19,703 bases of DNA, from the NCBI GenBank assembly GCA_036744635.1, contig DAIOHQ010000071.1, positions 1-19,703 of the forward strand, read 5' to 3'. A program made the translations under genes and the position numbers. Each line of letters begins with the position of its first letter. Within the stretch, counting starts at the first letter, position 1. The notes below the pieces were generated by a model. That model was not told the origin of the DNA and did not search any database. It saw only the letters and a list, made by a program, of their open reading frames with translations. Origin of the DNA: DAIOHQ01 sp036744635. GTDB lineage: Bacteria > Planctomycetota > Phycisphaerae > Tepidisphaerales > Tepidisphaeraceae. Positions 14,559 to 19,703 of this stretch are shown in pieces.

Positions 14559-15043
14559 ATTACATCGAAATAATGTTGGCGACAATTGATGTCGAACACG
14601 CGCAAGCAACCCCGCCGCGCCGATCGCAGCATCGCGTGTACCGTTGCCCGCGAAACTTCTGCACGCTGGGCGAGGCTTCCGAAACAGATGGCATCCGTCC
14701 GCCCCGCCAGCGCGATCGCCTCCGCCGTCGCCGGCACAAAATCCCAGGCCACGCCTTCGCGAATGATGTACCGCGGAACTCCCCGGCCATCGAGCGTGAC
14801 TTCGACCGTGCCGGTCGGATGGATTGCATCGCGGGCGATGTATGCCGGGTCCAGCCCGAGCCCTTGCAACCGTTCGAGAATCTCATCCCCCGGCGCATCC
14901 GTCCCGACGGCGCTGACCACGCAGCCTTGGGCGCCCAGCGCATGGGCGTGATAGGCAAAATTGGCCGGCGCGCCGCCGAGCTGCTTGCCGCCCGGCAGCA
15001 TGTCCCAGAGGATCTCACCGAGTCCGATCACGATTGGCCGCAT
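14555..15043 (-). pseudogene. PfkB-family sugar kinase (fructokinase-like), truncated at the 3' end
   Basis: 162 codons from ATG at 15041-15043 (GGGAG seven bases upstream). The start is set by the family N-terminus MRPIVIGLGEILWDMLPGG; upstream in-frame sequence is repeat D. The N-terminal half is intact: LGGAPANFAYHAHALG (PfkB signature 1 region), VSAVGTDAPGDEILERL, the lid strands (GTVEVTLDGRG), and FDINCRQHY, which matches the family's FDxNxR block. The protein stops right after this with YFDVI. PfkB kinases need about 300 residues; the missing half carries the GAGD catalytic Asp, the anion hole and the ATP site, so kinase activity is not expected. The stop overlaps the stop of the receiver-GAF gene, and no remnant of the rest is seen in that gene's antisense. 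Likely a rearrangement endpoint. Confidence 0.82.
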
Positions 15044-15254
15044 GGCTCGCTCCCTTTTGCCCACCATAGTAGATGTCCTCGATGCGTAGTTGTAGGGTGG
15101 GCGTACTCGCCCACCGTCTCCCCATGGTGGGCGAGCATGCCCACCCGACAAGATCATCAAGACCCATAGCATCATATGCCCGACAGCACATCGTGAAGCC
15201 CACCGGCCTTTTCATCCAGTCCATCTCGCGTATGATGCCGCCGGTCGTCGCATC
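15044..15254. other. Divergent gap between truncated PfkB and pyruvate kinase genes
   Basis: 211 bases with no supported gene. Holds the Shine-Dalgarno and leader of the PfkB remnant, double-hairpin repeat D (15092-15146) and the leader of the pyruvate kinase gene. No confident promoter hexamers were recognised on either strand. Confidence 0.5.
15092..15146. repeat. Double-hairpin dispersed repeat D
   Basis: The left half (15092-15115) starts GTAGGGT and contains GGTGGGCG-TACT-CGCCCACC. After a 10-base loop the inverted right half (15126-15146) ends ACCC, without the final TAC. Two to three central mismatches between halves. Same geometry as repeats A-C with a third stem sequence. Confidence 0.88.
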
Positions 15255-16754
15255 ATGATCATGATCCGCACAAAAATTCTCGCCACCATGGGTCCGGCCT
15301 GCCTGGACCCCAAGGTCATCTTTGCCCTCTTCGAGGCCGGCGCCGATCTGTGTCGCCTGAATTTCTCCCATGGTGACCTGGACGGCCACCTGCTGATGCT
15401 GCGCAACATCCGCGAGGCCGCGGCGCGATTCGAGCATCCCATTGCCGTCCTGGGAGATTTGGGCGGCCCGAAAATTCGCCTGGGGAAGATCGAAGATGCA
15501 GACGGCAGCGGCGGGATGCCGATCAGCGTGGGCGATGAGCTGTTCATTCAGCGCGACCCGATTGTCGGCCGCGACCATCGCGTCAGCACCACCTATCCCC
15601 ATTTCGTCGATGATGTGCAGGTTGGCCATCGCGTGTTGATCGAAGATGGCATGCTGCGCTTCGTCTGCACCGACAAGAATTACAACGAGCTGAAATGCGC
15701 CTGCACGGTGGGCGGCGTGCTGAAAAGCTCCAAGGGCATCAATCTGCCCAGCACCTCCGTGAACGTGCAGGCGATCACCGAGCGGGACTGGCAATGCGTC
15801 GATTGGGCGATCGAAAACGATCTGGATTACCTCGCCCTCTCGTTCGTGCGCAAGGCCGATGAGCTGCAGCTTCTCCGCGAGCACCTCCGCAACCACGGCA
15901 GCGACATTCACATCATTGCCAAGATCGAGAAGGCCGAGGCCATCAAGGAAATCGACGGCATCATCGACGCCAGCGACGGACTGATGGTGGCCCGCGGCGA
16001 CTTGGGCGTGGAAATGGATGTGGCCGAGGTGCCGATCATCCAAAAAGATCTGATCCGCCGTTGTCAGCTCGCAGGCAAGCCGGTGATCGTGGCCACCCAG
16101 ATGCTGCAGAGCATGATCGAGCAGGCCTCACCGACCCGCGCCGAGGTAAGCGACGTGGCCAACGCCATCTTTGACGGCACCGATGCGGTCATGCTGAGCG
16201 GTGAGACATCGGTCGGCAAATTTCCCGTCGGCTCCGTACACATCATGGAGCACGTGGCGGAGGTGACTGAAGAATATTTGTGTACCCTGCAGACCCCGGC
16301 GGTGCCCGAGCTGAAGCTGCGCACGCTGCAATTGTCGGCCGCGGTGGCACGTGGAGTCTGGCGCATCGTACACGACCTGAAGACCAGCCTGGTCGTGATC
16401 TGGAGCCAGACCGGGGCGACGGCGCGGATTTTTTCCAAGATGCGCTTTCCCATCCCGATCATCGCCTTTTCCAGCGACCATCGCGTGCTGCGCAGAATGG
16501 GCCTGCACTACGGCGTGGTGCCGCAGGAGATGGCGGCCCCGCCGGACATGCCAGCGCTGGTGGAGCAGGTGGACCGCATCGTTCAGACCAAGCAGTTCGC
16601 CAAGGTCGGCGACCGGATCGTGCTGGTGGCCGGCTCCTCGCTCGGCACGCCGGGCACGCTGAATGGAATCATCATCCACACCGTCGGCAAAACCTGGCAG
16701 CCCACGGTCGAGCAGAGCGCCGCGGAGTGGGCGGAAGCGCCGGAGATGCTATGA
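15255..16754 (+). CDS. pyk: Pyruvate kinase
   Basis: 499 residues; the start may be ATG at 15255 or the one two codons later (15261), which gives the family-typical MIRTKILATMGPA. No Shine-Dalgarno is evident. Converts phosphoenolpyruvate and ADP to pyruvate and ATP, the last step of glycolysis, in the cytoplasm. Hallmarks: CRLNFSHGD (substrate loop), LGDLGGPKIRLG, the barrel-lining IIAKIEKAEAIKEID with Lys223, Glu225 and Lys226, ARGDLGVE with Asp249 (metal and substrate site), and KPVIVATQMLQSM followed by the family Pro-Thr-Arg-Ala-Glu. The C-terminal domain includes WSQTGATAR and GSSLGTPGTLNGI. Length is normal. One oddity: ATMGPAC stands where most enzymes have ATIGPAS or ATLGPAS. The lipoprotein gene starts inside its stop codon (ATGA), so the two are co-transcribed. 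Confidence 0.96.
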   Translation: MIMIRTKILATMGPACLDPKVIFALFEAGADLCRLNFSHGDLDGHLLMLRNIREAAARFEHPIAVLGDLGGPKIRLGKIEDADGSGGMPISVGDELFIQRDPIVGRDHRVSTTYPHFVDDVQVGHRVLIEDGMLRFVCTDKNYNELKCACTVGGVLKSSKGINLPSTSVNVQAITERDWQCVDWAIENDLDYLALSFVRKADELQLLREHLRNHGSDIHIIAKIEKAEAIKEIDGIIDASDGLMVARGDLGVEMDVAEVPIIQKDLIRRCQLAGKPVIVATQMLQSMIEQASPTRAEVSDVANAIFDGTDAVMLSGETSVGKFPVGSVHIMEHVAEVTEEYLCTLQTPAVPELKLRTLQLSAAVARGVWRIVHDLKTSLVVIWSQTGATARIFSKMRFPIPIIAFSSDHRVLRRMGLHYGVVPQEMAAPPDMPALVEQVDRIVQTKQFAKVGDRIVLVAGSSLGTPGTLNGIIIHTVGKTWQPTVEQSAAEWAEAPEML

Positions 16755-17413
16755 AAGCGAAGACAGTCGTCAGTCGGAAGGAGGATCGCCGCGTCGCCGC
16801 GTCAATCTTGCTCCTCCTCGCCCTGTTAACCGGCTGCATCGCCAACCATCCCGCCTCTCCTGCTCCCAGCGCCACCGACGTCGACGCCAGGCAGGCCAAG
16901 CCGGAATACTGGATGAACCAGCCGCGGGCCGCGCAGGTGAAGTCGGCCAGCTTCGACGCCGCCTGGACTGCCTGCCGAAGTGTGCTGCGCGACTGCCTGT
17001 TCGTGGTCGACCGCCAGGATTTTCGCGAAGGCGTGATGACGTCGCAGCCGTTGATCTCCAAGCAATTTTTTGAGCCCTGGCGCCGCGACGTCGCCACGGT
17101 GGCCGACGAGGCCAACGCCTCGCTGGCGACCTATCGGCGCACGGTTCGCTTCGAGATCAGCAAGCAATCGGATGGCTCGTACATGATCAGCCCCAAGGTG
17201 CTGATCGAGCGCCTGGCCGCCGTCGGCCGGCGCATCACCACCCCCGAGCAGTTCCGCAACGCCGCCGACGCCACCCCCAACCGCGGCAGCGCCGAGGCCG
17301 ATGAAGGCATTATTCTTCCCCCCCAATACTGGTACGCCACCGGCCGGGACACCGCGCTGGAAAAGAACCTGGCCGTATCGCTGCGAAAGCGACTGGGGAA
17401 GCGCCTCCCGTAG
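16751..17413 (+). CDS. Lipoprotein of unknown function, coupled to pyk
   Basis: 220 residues; ATG at 16751-16753 overlaps the pyk stop as ATGA, typical of translational coupling. The signal peptide is of lipoprotein type: a basic N-terminus (KAKTVVSRKEDRR), a Leu-rich core and lipobox LLTGC with Cys29 as the lipidated residue. The mature part has a mixed alpha/beta look. Blocks FDAAWTACRSVLRDC, RQDFREGVMTSQPLISKQFFEPW and ANASLATYRRTVRFEI resemble planctomycete envelope hypotheticals I remember; no named domain is recognised. Within the signal-peptide coding region, 16786-16807 is a GC-rich repeat shared with the tail of the 228-aa gene. Probably anchored in an envelope membrane. No functional link to glycolysis is evident. 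Confidence 0.8.
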   Translation: MKAKTVVSRKEDRRVAASILLLLALLTGCIANHPASPAPSATDVDARQAKPEYWMNQPRAAQVKSASFDAAWTACRSVLRDCLFVVDRQDFREGVMTSQPLISKQFFEPWRRDVATVADEANASLATYRRTVRFEISKQSDGSYMISPKVLIERLAAVGRRITTPEQFRNAADATPNRGSAEADEGIILPPQYWYATGRDTALEKNLAVSLRKRLGKRLP

Positions 17414-17433
17414 CATGGGTTTTCAACCCATGC
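17413..17433. terminator. Perfect hairpin between convergent genes
   Basis: GCATGGGTT-TTC-AACCCATGC, a 9-bp perfect stem with a 3-base loop. It starts at the last base of the lipoprotein TAG stop and lies 20 bases past the stop of the small minus-strand ORF. Position suits a shared stop for both transcripts; no clear T-run on either side, so it may act as a 3' stabiliser or be a dispersed palindrome. Confidence 0.5.
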
Positions 17434-17452
17434 CGAAATGGCCGGCACGAGT

Positions 17453-17536
17453 CTACTTGGCGGGGATGAGCGTGCCGCACTCAGGGCAGACGCCGCTGAC
17501 GTTGCCGGTGAGGTCGCCGCATAACGCCCTCCTCAT
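17453..17536 (-). CDS. 27-residue zinc-ribbon mini-ORF overlapping mqnA
   Basis: ATG at 17534-17536 overlaps the mqnA TGA as ATGA; TAG at 17453-17455. The peptide contains CGDLTGNVSGVCPECG, a tail motif familiar to me from planctomycete zinc-ribbon proteins that normally begin with a CxxC-type pair. Here only Cys6, Cys18 and Cys21 remain, so a full four-ligand zinc site is not formed by one chain. It could be a true coupled microprotein, a dimeric metal binder, or the leftover 3' end of a longer zinc-ribbon gene whose first part was lost. The coding match to the motif is strong; expression is unproven. Confidence 0.5.
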   Translation of the reverse strand: MRRALCGDLTGNVSGVCPECGTLIPAK

Positions 17537-18354
17537 CCCCCATCAACCCCCGTCAACTCGCGCGGCGGTCCCTCGATCATCCCATGCTTCGCCGCTAATT
17601 TGTGAAACACCCTGATCGCCTCCAACTGCCTTTCCCCGATATCGTATTTCAGATAGGTGGTCAGGTACTGTAGGGCGATGGCGGCCGGCCAGCCGCGGGG
17701 GAGGGCGTGGCGGGCGATAATCTCGTTCACGTGGGCCAGCCCCCGCCGCTTGGCCCGCTCCAATCGGGCGGGCAAGTCTCCCAGCTCCACGCCCGGCCGC
17801 GCCATCCACGCCGCGAAGACGAACGGCAGGCCGGTCATCTCCTTCCACGCCTGGCCGAGATCGAGCTGGTGCTCCATGTTCCGGGGAGGCTCGCAGATGA
17901 CCTTGTCGCCGATCAGCAGCTTGGCATCTCTATCGCTTGCGGGCGACAGACCCGCGAACTCCGGCGTAATGCCAAAATGCTCGGCAAGGATCACCCGCGC
18001 CAGCGCCACCGAGGTGTGGCTGTCGCTGTCGCATTCCAGTGTGCGGATCTCCCGGATCGGCCGGCGGCTGAAGATGCGCACGGTAAGCGTCGGGCCATCG
18101 CAGCCGATCCCGCCGGCGGGAATGATGCGCAGGCCATCCAGGCGCTGGTAGTCGATCACCGGAAGCAGCGCCACATCGGATGTGCGCTCCCGCAAGCCGT
18201 CAAGCAGCGCCGACGGGACGCCGAGTTGAAGATCGATGGTTTGCGAATCCTCCAACCCGTAGATCAGAGGCTTGGCATTGAGGTAGCTGACGGCGGCGAC
18301 GCGCAGGGTCTTTCGGGCGTGCTGGATCGGTTGGGAACTCACGCGGCTATTCAT
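17533..18354 (-). CDS. mqnA: Chorismate dehydratase of the futalosine menaquinone pathway
   Basis: 273 residues from ATG at 18352-18354; sequence before it is antisense-like low-complexity and no Shine-Dalgarno is seen. The family N-terminus LRVAAVSYLNAKPLIYGLE is followed by LGVPSALLDGLRERTSDVALLPVIDYQRL, then the SHTSVALARVILAEHFG block (the first residues line the substrate pocket in MqnA/MqnD proteins) and KLLIGDKVI. Length fits. MqnA removes water from chorismate to give 3-enolpyruvylbenzoate, the first step of the futalosine route to menaquinone; MqnD has a similar fold, so a small chance of misassignment remains, but SYLNAKPL favours MqnA. Cytoplasmic. It lies 49 bp after the epimerase stop and shares ATGA with the mini zinc-ribbon ORF. 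No other mqn gene is in the window. Confidence 0.9.
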   Translation of the reverse strand: MNSRVSSQPIQHARKTLRVAAVSYLNAKPLIYGLEDSQTIDLQLGVPSALLDGLRERTSDVALLPVIDYQRLDGLRIIPAGGIGCDGPTLTVRIFSRRPIREIRTLECDSDSHTSVALARVILAEHFGITPEFAGLSPASDRDAKLLIGDKVICEPPRNMEHQLDLGQAWKEMTGLPFVFAAWMARPGVELGDLPARLERAKRRGLAHVNEIIARHALPRGWPAAIALQYLTTYLKYDIGERQLEAIRVFHKLAAKHGMIEGPPRELTGVDGG

Positions 18355-18399
18355 ATCAGAGTCTACGCGGCGCACCGAGGCGCGGGAAGGTACGGCCGG

Positions 18400-18420
18400 C
18401 GTTTCATGCGATTTGAAACG
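18400..18420. terminator. Short hairpin spanning the epimerase stop codon
   Basis: CGTTTCA-TGCGATT-TGAAACG, a perfect 7-bp stem with a 7-base loop. The TGA stop of the epimerase gene (18404-18406) is inside one arm. No T-run; at most a weak attenuator between the epimerase and mqnA genes. Confidence 0.25.
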
Positions 18421-19282
18421 GGCGGCGGGCCGAGGAGTTCGGGCGCCAGCCGAGAATCTGCTCAGCGGCCCGGCCGCAGATGAGCGAATCGTCGGCGGTA
18501 AGCGGGCGGGTGAACGGTGGAACCGCGCCATACTGCTCCTGCAGCAGATCGATGGTCCATTGGCCACACGAATGGGCGTCGACGGCGTTCAGCGCCGTGA
18601 AGCCGGGGCGGTCGATGTCGACGCAACGGAGAAACAGCTCGGCCGCGTCGGCGGCGTCCACATAGGTGAAAAGCGTTCCCGCGAAGAGGGAAAATCCTTC
18701 CTTGGCCAACACGGCTGGATATTTTTTCGCCGGCCGCGAGGAGTCGCGCACCATGGCCAGGCGGACGGCAAACACCTGCAAGGCCGGATTCCGGCGAACG
18801 AACGACTGGGCGATCTGCTCGCCGATCACCTTGCTCATCGGATAGGGGTAGCGCGCCAGCAGCGGATGGCTCTCATCAATCGGCAGATACTGAGGCAGAG
18901 CAAGATGAGTCGGCAGGCTGGGCCCGTTGGCAACCACGCCGTATGCCTGGATGCTCGACGCATAAATTATCTTGCGAATGCCGACCTGCGTGGCCGCCTC
19001 GAAGACGTTGAACGCGCTGCGGGTGTTGATCTCGATGATTTCCGAATGGGAGAAGCGCCCCCTCTGGCCGGGGACGTTGGCCAGGTGGCAGACGGCATCC
19101 GCGTCGCCAAAGATCGCGGGAAGTTCGTCCACTTTCGACAGGTCCGAGATGATGGTTGCCGGCAGCGCGGGATCGGATCCCGGAGAAACATCGACAGGAA
19201 CGACCTGGTGGCCGTGCTCCAGGAATTCGCGAACGACAAACGGGCCTACCCGTCCACTGCTGCCGGTAACTACGATCCGCAT
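18404..19282 (-). CDS. NAD(P)-dependent epimerase/dehydratase (extended SDR)
   Basis: 292 residues; ATG at 19280-19282, with GGGAG and GAGG just upstream. The Rossmann start MRIVVTGSSGRVGPFVV carries the glycine-rich nucleotide site; Asp31 at the end of strand 2 suggests NAD+ preference. SDLSK (about 47-51) and CHLANVPG follow. The catalytic set is ASSIQAYG (Ser) and YPYPMSK (Tyr-x-x-x-Lys). These enzymes act on nucleotide sugars (4-epimerisation, 4,6-dehydration) or related sugar acids; the C-terminal part that sets specificity gives no further clue. Cytoplasmic. It sits between the 16S rRNA terminator and mqnA on the same strand and probably heads an operon with mqnA, though the functions do not obviously connect. 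Product specificity unknown. Confidence 0.9.
   Translation of the reverse strand: MRIVVTGSSGRVGPFVVREFLEHGHQVVPVDVSPGSDPALPATIISDLSKVDELPAIFGDADAVCHLANVPGQRGRFSHSEIIEINTRSAFNVFEAATQVGIRKIIYASSIQAYGVVANGPSLPTHLALPQYLPIDESHPLLARYPYPMSKVIGEQIAQSFVRRNPALQVFAVRLAMVRDSSRPAKKYPAVLAKEGFSLFAGTLFTYVDAADAAELFLRCVDIDRPGFTALNAVDAHSCGQWTIDLLQEQYGAVPPFTRPLTADDSLICGRAAEQILGWRPNSSARRPFQIA

Positions 19283-19703
<421 letters not shown>

Noticed and set aside
13074..14609. Minus-strand frame of 511 codons
   Set aside because: Antisense to the receiver-GAF gene and running through repeat C; His/Arg/Val-rich shadow composition.
15044..15175. Upstream extension of the PfkB remnant
   Set aside because: The extra 44 residues translate repeat D (GGHARPPWGDGGRVRPP); the family N-terminus and a ribosome site support the start at 15043.
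15015..16043. Minus-strand frame of 342 codons
   Set aside because: Antisense to pyruvate kinase and repeat D; no domain features.

Overview
The window looks like chromosomal DNA of a GC-rich planctomycete, most probably of the Phycisphaerae type or a relative. The evidence is a prepilin-like protein with a C-terminal H-X9-DG motif, a 16S rRNA gene not followed by 23S rRNA, a gene for the futalosine menaquinone pathway (mqnA), a mini zinc-ribbon with a CPECG tail, an excisionase-type HTH fused to a receiver domain, and many palindromic dispersed repeats between genes. The taxonomic call is inference.

Layout. 1-2870 (minus) holds three genes resembling a planctomycete ESX/type VII-like module: a coiled-coil protein, a 70-residue two-helix protein and the N-terminal part of a membrane-anchored FtsK/SpoIIIE-like ATPase that runs off the window. 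Divergent from it, 2994-5102 (plus) encodes a GT-C (GT39-like) membrane glycosyltransferase. It converges on a prepilin-like gene (5136-5915, minus). 6118-9825 (minus) is a three-gene cluster: PhyH-type Fe(II)/2-oxoglutarate dioxygenase, ADP-ribosylglycohydrolase-fold protein with a TTG start, and SGNH/GDSL hydrolase. 10122-14558 (plus) is a signalling cluster: HTH-receiver regulator, HDOD-histidine kinase and receiver-GAF regulator. A 3'-truncated PfkB sugar kinase (14555-15043, minus) collides with the last of these, stop codon on stop codon. Pyruvate kinase and a translationally coupled lipoprotein follow on the plus strand (15255-17413). The right end is on the minus strand: the 3' end of 16S rRNA (19660 onward), a strong terminator at 19486-19515, an NAD-dependent epimerase, mqnA, and a 27-codon zinc-ribbon ORF overlapping the mqnA stop by ATGA.

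Cross-cutting feature: at least five double-hairpin repeats (2071-2128, 6034-6102, 8958-9007, 13062-13115, 15092-15146) lie between genes. Four share a TAGGGT/ACCCTA boundary but have different stem sequences. Two abut the Shine-Dalgarno site of an internal operon gene. Other repeat text, including a 30-bp heptamer-built inverted repeat right before the kinase start codon, also touches or enters coding sequence.

The most promising places for something undescribed are the ESX-like module at the left edge and the dispersed double-hairpin family. No CRISPR array, transposase, tRNA or prophage gene was seen.
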